This document shows, piece after piece, positions 1 to 8,341 of a DNA stretch of 25,224 bases. The translations under genes and the position numbers were made by a program. Source of the stretch: CAJQND01 sp051010095 (GTDB lineage Bacteria; Pseudomonadota; Alphaproteobacteria; Rhizobiales; CAJQND01); NCBI GenBank assembly GCA_051010095.1, contig JBPCVX010000295.1:1-25224 (forward strand), written 5' to 3'. The first letter of the stretch is position 1; each line of letters opens with the position of its first letter. Under the pieces are notes generated by a model that saw nothing but the letters and a program-made list of their open reading frames with translations, ran no database searches and was not told where the DNA came from.

Positions 1-267
1 ATAAGCCGGTTCCATAAAAGGCCAAAAATTTTCATAGAAAAATCGTATCTCCAGGTGATGCCGTGTTTGCCTGTCTCACCAGAGCCACACTAAACATTGA
101 GAACATGGCGACAAAGTGCCGAATGAAGGGCGGCGCGAAAATTTCGAATTTTACGTTGTTTCATTAGCTTAATGTAAATTCTTTACAGGTCAGAGGCGCT
201 CTGCGCGCGCATTCGCATCAATTGGTCGCTTGAAAGTGCATTCAATCGCGTTTTAGTAGGCTTTGCG

Positions 268-2397
268 TTACAGTTTTTTCCAGCCTTTATGTGGTGTAAA
301 GCGTGGGCCGAATTGGTCTTTGAGCGCAGTCAGTCTGGCTTGAATTTTTTGGGCACCGCGTTTCTCGATGTAGTGCATAGGCCCACCACGGAAAGGGGCA
401 AAGCCGGTTCCGAAAATCACGCCGCCATCTATTAGATCACTGGTTTCCACAATGCCATCGTCCAAACAAGCGACACAGGCATTGAGCAGGGGAAGGATCA
501 AGCGATCTTGTAATTCGGCAGTGTCACTTTTTTCCAGATCCGATTTTTCAGGTTTTCCATCTGCATCATAAGAATAGATGCCGCGCCCGGATTTGCGCCC
601 GATATCGCCCGATTTTACCTTGTCTTCAAACCATCCAGGCACATCGGGGAAGGTCTTTCCCAAGCCTTGTTTCATCACCTTTGCGACGTGCAAGGCAACA
701 TCTAAACCAACTTGATCGGCCAGTTCTATCGGCCCCATAGGCATACCGAAATCTTCCGCAGCTTTATCGATCAGTTCGGGCGGAACGCCTTCATCATATG
801 CGATAAAAGCTTCCATCATGTATGGGGTAAGCGCGCGGTTAACGAGGAAGCCCGGTGCTGACCTAACTACCAAAGGAAGCTTGCCGATGTCATCCACCCA
901 CGCGGTGACCCGGTTGAGGATCTTGGTATCAAGTAAGTCATGCGTGACGATTTCGACCAGTGGCATTTTCGCGACCGGGTTAAAGAAATGGATGCCGCAG
1001 AAGCGCTTTGGGTTTTTCAAATCTTTGGCAAGCGTTTTGAGAAGAATGGACGACGTATTGGTTGCCAGGATGGCGCCGCGTTTCATGTGCGCTTCACATT
1101 GCCGATACACGATTTGTTTGATGTCCGGGTTCTCAGTCACCGCTTCGATTATGAGATCTGCCTTGGCAATACCATCGCCGGCTACATCTGGAATAAGCCG
1201 GTCGCTCGCCGCGCGCGCTTCTCCGGGACCGCGCAAACGGCGCTTAAACAGTTTTGTTGCGCGCTCAATCGCTGGCGCAATAAGCTTAGCTTCCATATCC
1301 TGCAAAGTAACCCGGTAGCCATTGTAGGCTGCCCACGCGGCGATATCACCGCCCATAACGCCGGCGCCGATCACATGTACATGTTCGATATTTGCATTCT
1401 TACGCTTGGCAGCCGCCTTCAATTCTTCACGAAGGAAAAACACCCGCACCAGGTTTTCCGAAGTCGCGCTGGTGAGCAAACGAGCAAAGCTATCGGTTTC
1501 TGCGCGTCGCATTTCATTGAGATCACCGCCGTGGCGCCGCCAAAGATCGATCAGTGCATATGGGGCAGGGTAATGGTCACGGCGGGCTTTCTTGGAAACT
1601 TCTTTTTCCATTTGTCCCGCAATAAAAGTGCGCGCTGGCCCAAGCGTCATTGCCTTACCCTTGGTTGAAAGCTCACGATCTACCTTGAGTTTTCCATCTT
1701 GCGCTGCGCTTATCGCGCTGAGCACATGGCGCTCTTGAACGATTTGATCGACGAGCCCCATGTTTTTAGCCTGTTTTGCGTAAAGCGAACGGCCTGTTAA
1801 CATCAGCTCAAGTGCCTTGTCAGGATTAACCATGCGCAATGTGCGCCAGGTTCCTGCAAGACCTGGATGAAGCCCCAATTGCACCTCGGGAAACCCTATA
1901 CGTGCGTCTTCTGTGGCAATCCGGTAGGTGCAGGCAAGCGCGACTTCAAGCCCGCCGCCAAGGCAATAACCATGCAGCACGGCGATGGTGGGAGCCGGAA
2001 AGCCTTCCAGCCGATCAAGCAAATGCAGGCCCTTTAGCATCAATTCCTTGGCCTTGGAATTTTCCACCAGGTCGGCAAATTCTGAGATATCGGCGCCCAT
2101 GATGAAGCCGCTTTGTTTCGCAGATCTCAAAACAAGGGCTTTTGGCCGCACTCTTTCCAATGCGCTAAGGGCCTTGTCCATTTGTTCCAACACACTGCGC
2201 GACAAGGAATTGGCAGAAGATCCGGCGCGGTCCGCGATCAACCAGGCGACGCCCTCAGTGTCCATGTAGACACGCCAATCTTTTAAGGAGAGCTCTTTAA
2301 GTTCCTTGGGTTGGTCATCAACACATGGGCCATAACTCAACGGGTCTTTGGTGAGTGCGGTGAGGGCGTTATTGCGTTTTTCAGATATTGCTCTCAC
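268..2397 (-). CDS. fadJ: Fatty-acid oxidation multifunctional enzyme: enoyl-CoA hydratase / 3-hydroxyacyl-CoA dehydrogenase
   Basis: This is the alpha subunit of the fatty-acid beta-oxidation complex; it hydrates 2-enoyl-CoA and oxidises L-3-hydroxyacyl-CoA with NAD+. The 709-residue protein has an N-terminal crotonase domain (about 45-240) with the two catalytic glutamates in GGGLE (E151) and FPE (E171), 20 residues apart as in FadB. It is followed by a Rossmann domain with GAGVMG (344-349), the HFFNP motif with the catalytic His (H470), and the C-terminal HAD domains. I chose the GTG at 2397 because GAGG lies six bases upstream and it sits 7 bases after the thiolase stop; the longer open frame runs into fadI and adds 28 residues unlike the family. 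It is the last gene of the leftward array, immediately after its thiolase partner. FadJ rather than FadB is preferred because the partner is FadI-like; that choice is inference. No clear terminator was found in positions 1-267. Confidence 0.93.
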   Translation of the reverse strand: MRAISEKRNNALTALTKDPLSYGPCVDDQPKELKELSLKDWRVYMDTEGVAWLIADRAGSSANSLSRSVLEQMDKALSALERVRPKALVLRSAKQSGFIMGADISEFADLVENSKAKELMLKGLHLLDRLEGFPAPTIAVLHGYCLGGGLEVALACTYRIATEDARIGFPEVQLGLHPGLAGTWRTLRMVNPDKALELMLTGRSLYAKQAKNMGLVDQIVQERHVLSAISAAQDGKLKVDRELSTKGKAMTLGPARTFIAGQMEKEVSKKARRDHYPAPYALIDLWRRHGGDLNEMRRAETDSFARLLTSATSENLVRVFFLREELKAAAKRKNANIEHVHVIGAGVMGGDIAAWAAYNGYRVTLQDMEAKLIAPAIERATKLFKRRLRGPGEARAASDRLIPDVAGDGIAKADLIIEAVTENPDIKQIVYRQCEAHMKRGAILATNTSSILLKTLAKDLKNPKRFCGIHFFNPVAKMPLVEIVTHDLLDTKILNRVTAWVDDIGKLPLVVRSAPGFLVNRALTPYMMEAFIAYDEGVPPELIDKAAEDFGMPMGPIELADQVGLDVALHVAKVMKQGLGKTFPDVPGWFEDKVKSGDIGRKSGRGIYSYDADGKPEKSDLEKSDTAELQDRLILPLLNACVACLDDGIVETSDLIDGGVIFGTGFAPFRGGPMHYIEKRGAQKIQARLTALKDQFGPRFTPHKGWKKL

Positions 2398-2404
2398 GTC
2401 CGCC

Positions 2405-3694
2405 TCACATGATTTCCAGCAACATGGCACCACCCATTCCGCCGCCAATGCATTCAGTAGCGATGCCAAACCGCGCACCAAGCCGCCGTGCCGCGTGGAT
2501 GAGATGTAAAGTTATGCGGTTTCCTGATGTGCCGACCGGGTGACCCAGCGCAATTGCGCCACCATCGGTGTTGAGGGTGCCTTCATCGATTGCTCCAAAT
2601 GGCTCATCAAGCCCCAAAACATCCATGCAGAATTTTGGGTCTTCCCACGCCCGCAAGCATGCCAGGACTTGTGCTGCAAATGCTTCGTTGATTTCCCACG
2701 TGCCAATATCGCCGCGCTTTAAGCCGTGCCGTTGCATGAGGTTGGTTGAAGACAATACCGGTCCAAACCCCATGATCGCGGGATCAAGGGCTGCCCATTC
2801 ACAATCAACAATGCGGGCCATCGGTTTTAGTCGGTACTTCTGGACCGCATCTTCTGACGCTAAAACGACCCAGCAGGCACCGTCGGTGATTTGAGAAGAA
2901 TTGCCAGGCGTCACTTGACCATAAGGTTTTTCAAAGGCGGGTTTAAGTTTGGCAAGTTTTTCAGGGGTTGAGCCTGGGCGCACTCCATCATCATGATCAT
3001 GAATCGTGCCATTATCGCCGATCATCGGCACCATTTCCTCCAGATGGCCGCTTTCCTGAGCTTGTGCCAGCCTGTCATGGCTGCGGATCGCGAATTCGTC
3101 AGCCTCACGGCGCGTAATTCCATAGAGGTGCGCGAGTTTTTCCGCCGTTTGCCCCATGGAGAGTTTTACAACAGGGTCTTTCAAGCCGCGCAAGATGCCG
3201 ATTGAGGGTTTAAAAAACCCAGGTTTAAGCTTGGCTGCTACGGTCATGCGGTCGCCCATGTTCTTGGCGGAGAAAAGTTCGGCAAACCAGCGGGTTGCGT
3301 CTTCACTAAATAATAGTGGTGCATGTGATAATGCTTCGGTTCCTCCTGCGAGGATCAAGTCAGCGCCTCCATCGGCAATATAGCGTGCCGCGGTATCGAT
3401 CGACTGCATACCAGATGCGCAATTGCGTTGAACGGTCCAGCCTGGAACCTCCTGACCGCAGCCAAGCCTGAGTGCTGCAACCCGACCTGGATTGACTTCG
3501 TCTGGATGCACGTTCACGCAGCCTAAAATAACATCGTCAAATTCTTGTGGCTCAAACCGCTGCCGCAATAGCAGAGACCTACCCGCATGAACTGCTAAAT
3601 CAACCGGGGTGAAGGGGCCGGGGCCTTTTTCAGCCTTCAGAAACGGCGTGCGTGCACCATCGACGATGTAAACCGGTCTACGTTTGCCAGGCAC
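2405..3694 (-). CDS. fadI: Acetyl-CoA C-acyltransferase (3-ketoacyl-CoA thiolase), beta subunit
   Basis: This thiolase cleaves 3-ketoacyl-CoA to acetyl-CoA and a shortened acyl-CoA, the last step of beta-oxidation. The 429-residue protein shows the complete catalytic set: the nucleophilic cysteine in NCASGMQS (C92), the NEAFA loop (336-340), GHPVG with the active His (H385), and the C-terminal ECIGGGMGG with the second cysteine (C415). The length fits FadI (about 430) better than FadA (about 390). The start is a GTG at 3694, giving MPGKRRPVYIVDG, which places the conserved beta-strand correctly; the Shine-Dalgarno is weak. It lies 29 bases after fadE and 7 bases before the hydratase/dehydrogenase, so translation of the pair is probably coupled. 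Confidence 0.93.
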   Translation of the reverse strand: MPGKRRPVYIVDGARTPFLKAEKGPGPFTPVDLAVHAGRSLLLRQRFEPQEFDDVILGCVNVHPDEVNPGRVAALRLGCGQEVPGWTVQRNCASGMQSIDTAARYIADGGADLILAGGTEALSHAPLLFSEDATRWFAELFSAKNMGDRMTVAAKLKPGFFKPSIGILRGLKDPVVKLSMGQTAEKLAHLYGITRREADEFAIRSHDRLAQAQESGHLEEMVPMIGDNGTIHDHDDGVRPGSTPEKLAKLKPAFEKPYGQVTPGNSSQITDGACWVVLASEDAVQKYRLKPMARIVDCEWAALDPAIMGFGPVLSSTNLMQRHGLKRGDIGTWEINEAFAAQVLACLRAWEDPKFCMDVLGLDEPFGAIDEGTLNTDGGAIALGHPVGTSGNRITLHLIHAARRLGARFGIATECIGGGMGGAMLLEIM

Positions 3695-3723
3695 TGGTTT
3701 TAGCTTTGCAGCGCGATTTGATT

Positions 3724-6000
3724 TTACGGCTTGGCGGGCGATAATTTCCTCCGTTTCGGCTTTCTCACAGGTTTAGCTGGTTTGCGACCTGTTAGCTCTT
3801 CCAGTGAGAAATCATCAACTTGCAAGACATCGCGCACAAGCGCTTGTACCTCATGAAGCCGTTCAGCTTCATCGCTGGTGATGACTTCTTTGGCGAGTGC
3901 TTCTTCAATATCTTTTATGCGCGCTTGACGCATTTTGCGTTTCAGCATGGCAACACCGGTGACCTGGGTGAACGCATATTCAACACGGCCAAGAATATCG
4001 TCTTTATCGCCGATATAGATCCCTTCGGTGAGGCGCTCGCGTGCTGGACCTGGTTTTTGTATCAATTCCGCGACTTCATTGATCAGATCATCTGAAGGTG
4101 GCGGGACACCATGGCCGAATGGCAGCGTGATAAACCGAAGTATCCACGCAATCGGCCGTAGTGGAAAATTGCTGACAAGCCCACGCAATCCGCGTTCTGC
4201 CTCGTGAAGAGAAGTGTGGCACGCCCAGTGCACCAGTGGCAGATCTTCAGGTGGTGCGCCATCATCTTCAAAGCGCTTTAATACGCAGGAGCTGAGATAC
4301 AGTTCGGACAAGACATCGCCAAGGCGCGCAGACAACAGTTCTTTGCGTTTAAGTTGGCCGCCCAAGGTGACCAACGACGATTCACTTATGAGTGTAAGAG
4401 CAGATGACAAACGTTTGATTTGTTTATAATAATTTGCCGTATGTCCTTCAATTGGAGTCGATGAAAAGAGTGCCCTGGTCCAGCCGCGATAAAAGGCCAG
4501 ACCTGTTGTTTTGAGCTGAAACCAAGCGTGTTTAAAAAGCACTGAATCGAATTCTTTTACACCCTGAATTTGATCTTCGTTTTGGGCTGCATAAACTTCG
4601 CGTTCAATAAAGGGATGGCAACGGATTGACCCTTGTCCGTATATCATCAGCGAACGGGTCATTATGTTGGCGCCCTCGACCGTGATGGCGATCGGTGTGC
4701 CGCGATAGGCAGAGCCCAGATAATTATTGGGGCCATCGCAAACCGCGCGTCCGCCATGAATGTCCATGGCATCATCGATGGCATCGCGCATGCGTTCGGT
4801 TGCATGATATTTCATGATTGCTGAAATAATGGCGGGTTTTTCACCGGCATCGATTGCATCTGTTGTCACGCGGCTCGCGCTATCAATCATATAGGTTTGC
4901 CCAAGAATGCGCGCCAAAGGCTCCTGAACACCTTCAAATTTCCCAATTGGAATGTTGAATTGCTCGCGAATGCGCGCATAGGCAGAAGTTGAGCGCGAGG
5001 CCAACTTCATCGCAGCCAAGCCCATGGAGGGTAGCATGATACCGCGGCCTGCTGAAAGCGCTGTCACCAGCATGCGCCAGCCTTGGCCAATGCGTTCTTG
5101 CCCGCCAATGATCCAATCCATGGGAATAAAAACGTCCTTGCCCGAATTAGGACCGTTCGGGAAAGCTTGGTGAGACGGGTAGTGCCGCCTGCCGATGGAA
5201 ACGCCTTTGGTGTCTGTCGGCACGAGTGCCACCGTAATGCCGGGTTCATGATCATCGCCCAAAAGCTTATCTGGATCATAGAGCTTGAATGCCAACCCTA
5301 GAACTGTGGCGACAGGGCCCAGTGAGATATAACGCTTGGACCAATTCACACGAATGCCGAGTGTTTTCTTACCTTTATAGGTTCCATAGCAAACAATGCC
5401 GTTGTCAGTCATGGCGGCGGCGTCGGATCCAGCGTCAACAGATGTGAGCGCAAATGCAGGAATATCACGACCATCGGCGAGGCGCGGCAGGTAATGGTCT
5501 TTTTGCGTTTCCGTTCCAAACAGGGTCAGCAATTCGCCAGGCCCGAGCGAATTGGGCACGATAACGGTTACCGCTGCCGAGGGCCCGCGTGATGCAATTT
5601 TTTGGACGATTGCTGACACCATGGATGCAGAAAAACCTTTGCCCCCATATTTCTTGTCGATGATGAGGCCAAGAAAACCGTGCTTCTTTACAAATGCCCA
5701 GACATTGTCAGGGATATCGCGCTTGTTAAACGTGATATCCCAATCATCAATCATCGCGCAGAGGTCGTCGCACGGGCCCTCCAGAAAAGCCTGTTCTTCT
5801 GTGCTGAGACGGTGTGTTTCTAAAGCAAAAAGTTTGTTCCAGTCAGGATTGCCGGAAAGAAGCTCAGCGTCCCACCACACTGTGCCAGCGTTCAGCGCTT
5901 CACGTTCCGTTTCGGACATACGGGGCAACATATCCCGCACCAAATTTAGCGCTGGCTGCGAGATGTATTTTTGGCGCAGGTTTAGCCCGTTGTCACTCAT
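3724..6000 (-). CDS. fadE: FadE-type acyl-CoA dehydrogenase
   Basis: This FAD-dependent acyl-CoA dehydrogenase performs the first oxidation of fatty acyl-CoA. The 758-residue protein has the large FadE architecture. An N-terminal helical domain is followed by LTSVDAGSD (185-193), the FadE version of the FAD/substrate motif, and then by the middle beta domain with RVNWSKRYI and a C-terminal helical domain. The rest is the FadE-specific C-terminal extension (DUF1974), ending in a Lys/Arg/Pro-rich tail. E. coli FadE is about 814 residues because of N-terminal membrane segments; those are absent here, so this copy starts directly at the helical domain. The ATG at 6000 has GGGAG close upstream. 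It lies upstream of fadI and fadJ on the same strand, which completes a beta-oxidation set apart from an acyl-CoA synthetase. Confidence 0.92.
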   Translation of the reverse strand: MSDNGLNLRQKYISQPALNLVRDMLPRMSETEREALNAGTVWWDAELLSGNPDWNKLFALETHRLSTEEQAFLEGPCDDLCAMIDDWDITFNKRDIPDNVWAFVKKHGFLGLIIDKKYGGKGFSASMVSAIVQKIASRGPSAAVTVIVPNSLGPGELLTLFGTETQKDHYLPRLADGRDIPAFALTSVDAGSDAAAMTDNGIVCYGTYKGKKTLGIRVNWSKRYISLGPVATVLGLAFKLYDPDKLLGDDHEPGITVALVPTDTKGVSIGRRHYPSHQAFPNGPNSGKDVFIPMDWIIGGQERIGQGWRMLVTALSAGRGIMLPSMGLAAMKLASRSTSAYARIREQFNIPIGKFEGVQEPLARILGQTYMIDSASRVTTDAIDAGEKPAIISAIMKYHATERMRDAIDDAMDIHGGRAVCDGPNNYLGSAYRGTPIAITVEGANIMTRSLMIYGQGSIRCHPFIEREVYAAQNEDQIQGVKEFDSVLFKHAWFQLKTTGLAFYRGWTRALFSSTPIEGHTANYYKQIKRLSSALTLISESSLVTLGGQLKRKELLSARLGDVLSELYLSSCVLKRFEDDGAPPEDLPLVHWACHTSLHEAERGLRGLVSNFPLRPIAWILRFITLPFGHGVPPPSDDLINEVAELIQKPGPARERLTEGIYIGDKDDILGRVEYAFTQVTGVAMLKRKMRQARIKDIEEALAKEVITSDEAERLHEVQALVRDVLQVDDFSLEELTGRKPAKPVRKPKRRKLSPAKP

Positions 6001-6076
6001 CGGCTCCCTAGCAGGTGTGCGTTATTTCTCACTTCGCTCTTTAGGGTTGCACAGGCCGGCTGTGCTTGCCAAGCAA

Positions 6077-7474
6077 TCATTCGTGACCAGACATGCCACC
6101 GGCGATCTCCTCGGTTTGCTCATCGCTCAACTCTTCTGGAAGAACCAAGTTGAGAATGATCGCAAGGAATGCTGCTGGCAACAGGCCAGATGTCATTAAA
6201 ATGCGCATGGTATCAGGCAGATATTGCATCGCTTTTGGCTCTAGTTGCAGCCCAAGCCCCACTGAGAGCGACACCGCGAAAATTACCATATTCCGGCGGT
6301 TCCAGTGCACATCAGCGAGCATGGAGACACCCGCCGCTGCAACCATGCCAAACATTACAATCACGCCTCCGCCCAGTACTTCAATCGGTATCGTGGTGAT
6401 CAATGCGCCAACTTTGGGCACAAGGCCCGCAATAATCAGGAATATGGCGCCACAGGTCACCACATGGCGGCTCATGAGGCCAGTCATGGCAATCAACCCG
6501 ACATTCTGGCTGAACGACGTGTTGGGAAGCCCACCAAACAAGCCCGCCAAAGCGGATCCAAAACCATCGGCATAGGTCGCGCCGGTGATTTCTTCATCTG
6601 TTGCTTCGCGCCCCGCACCGCCTTTGGTGATTCCGGAGACATCACCCACCGTTTCAACAGCGGATACAAATGCCATTAGACAAAAGCCGATGATTGCTGC
6701 TGCACTAAATTCAAAACCAAATTTAAAGGGAACAGGAGCTGCAAATACTGAAGCTTTTCCAACATTTGCGAAGCTCACCATGCCAAGGGCAAGGGCAATG
6801 AGATAACCTGCCATCAGGCCTATGAGCACAGCAGCCACTGACCACATGCCTTTGGTAAAAAACTTGAAACCAAGTGTCACAACAATCACGACTAATGCGA
6901 CCGACCAGTTGAGCAGGCTGCCATATTCAGGTTTGTTAACCGCAGGGACTCCACCTGCTGCATACTGAATACCGACCTTCACGAGTGCCAATCCGATCAT
7001 CAGCACCACGAGCCCGGTGACGAGAGGAGGAAGCGCAAACCGTATCCGTCCAATAAACAAGCCAAGTACGGCGTGAAACAGGCCGCCTACGAGCACCCCA
7101 CAGAATAGCGCGGGTAAGGCCTCAACGCCTTTACCAGCAACAAGAGGGATCATAATGGGCAAGAATGCAAAGCTTGTGCCCTGAACCACGGGAAGACGTG
7201 CGCCAACAGGGCCTATGCCAATTGTCTGCATAAGCGTTGCAACGCCGGCAAAAAACATCGACATTTGAATCATGTAGAGCATTTGCGGGAAATCGGGTGA
7301 ATTGGACCCAAATCCAAACCCTGCCGCACCAGCCACAATGATTGCAGGTGTCACATTGGAGACGAACATTGCCAGAACATGCTGAATTCCAAGGGGAATT
7401 GCCTTGCTCAACGGCGGCGTGAAATCCGGGTCGCGTAACTGTTCCGGTGTGCCGATTGATGTGTCTGCCGCCAT
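6077..7474 (-). CDS. NCS2-family purine (xanthine/urate-type) permease
   Basis: This is a polytopic inner-membrane nucleobase:cation symporter of the NCS2/NAT family, 465 residues with about 12-14 hydrophobic segments. The NAT signature QNVGLIAMTG (323-332) ends in TG as in XanQ-type xanthine transporters rather than as in uracil permeases. The family's first-helix His is present (H32 in IQHVL), as is the helix-8 Glu in SAVETVGD (E274), both substrate-pocket residues in characterised members. The start ATG has GGGGGA seven bases upstream. It sits between caiD and fadE on the same strand, 82 bases after caiD and 76 bases before fadE. Nothing nearby handles purines, so its place in the array is unexplained. 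Xanthine versus urate specificity cannot be decided from sequence alone. Confidence 0.88.
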   Translation of the reverse strand: MAADTSIGTPEQLRDPDFTPPLSKAIPLGIQHVLAMFVSNVTPAIIVAGAAGFGFGSNSPDFPQMLYMIQMSMFFAGVATLMQTIGIGPVGARLPVVQGTSFAFLPIMIPLVAGKGVEALPALFCGVLVGGLFHAVLGLFIGRIRFALPPLVTGLVVLMIGLALVKVGIQYAAGGVPAVNKPEYGSLLNWSVALVVIVVTLGFKFFTKGMWSVAAVLIGLMAGYLIALALGMVSFANVGKASVFAAPVPFKFGFEFSAAAIIGFCLMAFVSAVETVGDVSGITKGGAGREATDEEITGATYADGFGSALAGLFGGLPNTSFSQNVGLIAMTGLMSRHVVTCGAIFLIIAGLVPKVGALITTIPIEVLGGGVIVMFGMVAAAGVSMLADVHWNRRNMVIFAVSLSVGLGLQLEPKAMQYLPDTMRILMTSGLLPAAFLAIILNLVLPEELSDEQTEEIAGGMSGHE

Positions 7475-7507
7475 GGTGCTGTCCCCCTAAAGTTCATCAG
7501 CTAAGAA

Positions 7508-7536
7508 ACCTTAGAAGTGTGTGCAGAATTTTTCAA
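7508..7536 (-). promoter_or_regulatory. Possible weak promoter with overlapping inverted repeat before the NCS2 permease
   Basis: On the minus strand, TTGAAA (7536-7531) and TAAGGT (7513-7508) are separated by exactly 17 bases. The -10 match is poor (3 of 6). A short inverted repeat, CTAAG/CTTAG with a 4-base loop (7501-7514), overlaps the -10. This is the only sizeable gap (82 bases) between caiD and the permease/fad genes, so an internal promoter here is plausible but unproven. Confidence 0.25.
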
Positions 7537-7556
7537 ATGTTTGCTGTCGTTGGCCC

Positions 7557-8339
7557 CTAGCGGCCCTTCCAGACGGGATCACGTTTTTCGGCAAACGCTC
7601 GTGCGCCTTCCAGCTGATCTTCCGAGCTGTAGAGCTTTTCAATTGAGGGTAATCCACGGCGGTTGAGGATGGCCAGCGCTTCACGTTCTGGCAAGTGCGC
7701 GGTTTCGCGGTCGACTTCTTTTATTGCTGAATAGACAAGTGGCGGACCTGCGGCGAGAACGGCGGCGACTTCGCGTGAACGCTCCATCAGTTTATCTGCA
7801 GGTACAATTTCGTTGATGATGCCACAGTGCTTGGCTTCATCTGCATCTATGACGCGACCTGTGAACAGCATTTCCATTGCTACGTGATAGGGAATACGGC
7901 GTGGAAGTTTTATGGTGGCGGCATCAGCTATCACACCTGAGCGAATTTCGGGCAACGCGAAGGTTGCATGCTCTGCGGCAATGATGATGTCGCACGCAAT
8001 CATGATTTCAAACCCACCACCAAAAGCAAGACCGTTTACCGCTGCGACGACGGGTTTTCCCAGCCCCGGTAGTTCTTGCAAACCGCCAAATCCACCAACA
8101 CCGTAATCTGAATCTGGGGCTTCGCCCTCGGCTGCGGCCTTCAAATCCCATCCGGGACAGAAGAAACGCTCTCCTGCGGCAGTGAGAATTGCAGCTCGCA
8201 AATCAGGATTGTCGCGAAATCCGGCAAAAACATCTCCCATGATGCGGCTGGTGGCAGCATCAATGGCATTGGCTTTGGGCCGATCGATTGTAACCTCAAG
8301 CACTGCGCCATTGCGCTCTGCATTAATAGGATCGTTCAT
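7557..8339 (-). CDS. caiD: Crotonobetainyl-CoA hydratase (CaiD-like enoyl-CoA hydratase)
   Basis: The crotonase-family protein (260 residues) is predicted to interconvert crotonobetainyl-CoA and L-carnitinyl-CoA. It resembles E. coli CaiD closely from memory: DRPKANAIDA near the N-terminus, GWDLKAAAEGEAPD (63-76), AAVNGLAFGGGFE (99-111) and the shared C-terminal FAEKRDPVWKGR. Both catalytic glutamates are present (E111 and E131 in FALPE). The ATG at 8339 follows the preceding synthetase stop by 2 bases and has AAGGA upstream inside that gene, so it is tightly co-transcribed. The neighbouring carnitine dehydrogenase and dehydrocarnitine cleavage enzyme strongly support a trimethylammonium substrate. 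A generic short-chain enoyl-CoA hydratase is the alternative. Confidence 0.87.
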   Translation of the reverse strand: MNDPINAERNGAVLEVTIDRPKANAIDAATSRIMGDVFAGFRDNPDLRAAILTAAGERFFCPGWDLKAAAEGEAPDSDYGVGGFGGLQELPGLGKPVVAAVNGLAFGGGFEIMIACDIIIAAEHATFALPEIRSGVIADAATIKLPRRIPYHVAMEMLFTGRVIDADEAKHCGIINEIVPADKLMERSREVAAVLAAGPPLVYSAIKEVDRETAHLPEREALAILNRRGLPSIEKLYSSEDQLEGARAFAEKRDPVWKGR

Positions 8340-8341
8340 GA

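Noticed and set aside
1..35. Possible minus-strand gene start at the left edge (MKIFGLLWNRL, ATG at 35)
   Set aside because: Only eleven codons are visible, and the nearest purine run is too far upstream to be a convincing ribosome site.
192..204. CAGAG-GCG-CTCTG inverted repeat as terminator of the fad genes
   Set aside because: Only five base pairs with a three-base loop and no following T-tract on the minus strand.
940..1668. 242-codon plus-strand ORF
   Set aside because: It lies wholly antisense to fadJ, has no recognisable domain, and its codons mirror the well-supported gene on the other strand.
2398..2481. Longer N-terminus for the hydratase/dehydrogenase (28 extra codons)
   Set aside because: It overlaps the conserved C-terminus of the thiolase gene, looks unlike the family, and a GTG with a good GAGG lies right after the thiolase stop.
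5552..6199. 215-codon plus-strand ORF across fadE and the permease end
   Set aside because: It is antisense to two clear genes and has low-complexity Ser/Arg composition typical of shadow frames.
6077..7474. Reading the permease as the carnitine transporter of the operon
   Set aside because: The NAT motif and purine-pocket residues are those of NCS2 nucleobase carriers; BCCT or ABC-type betaine transporter features are absent.
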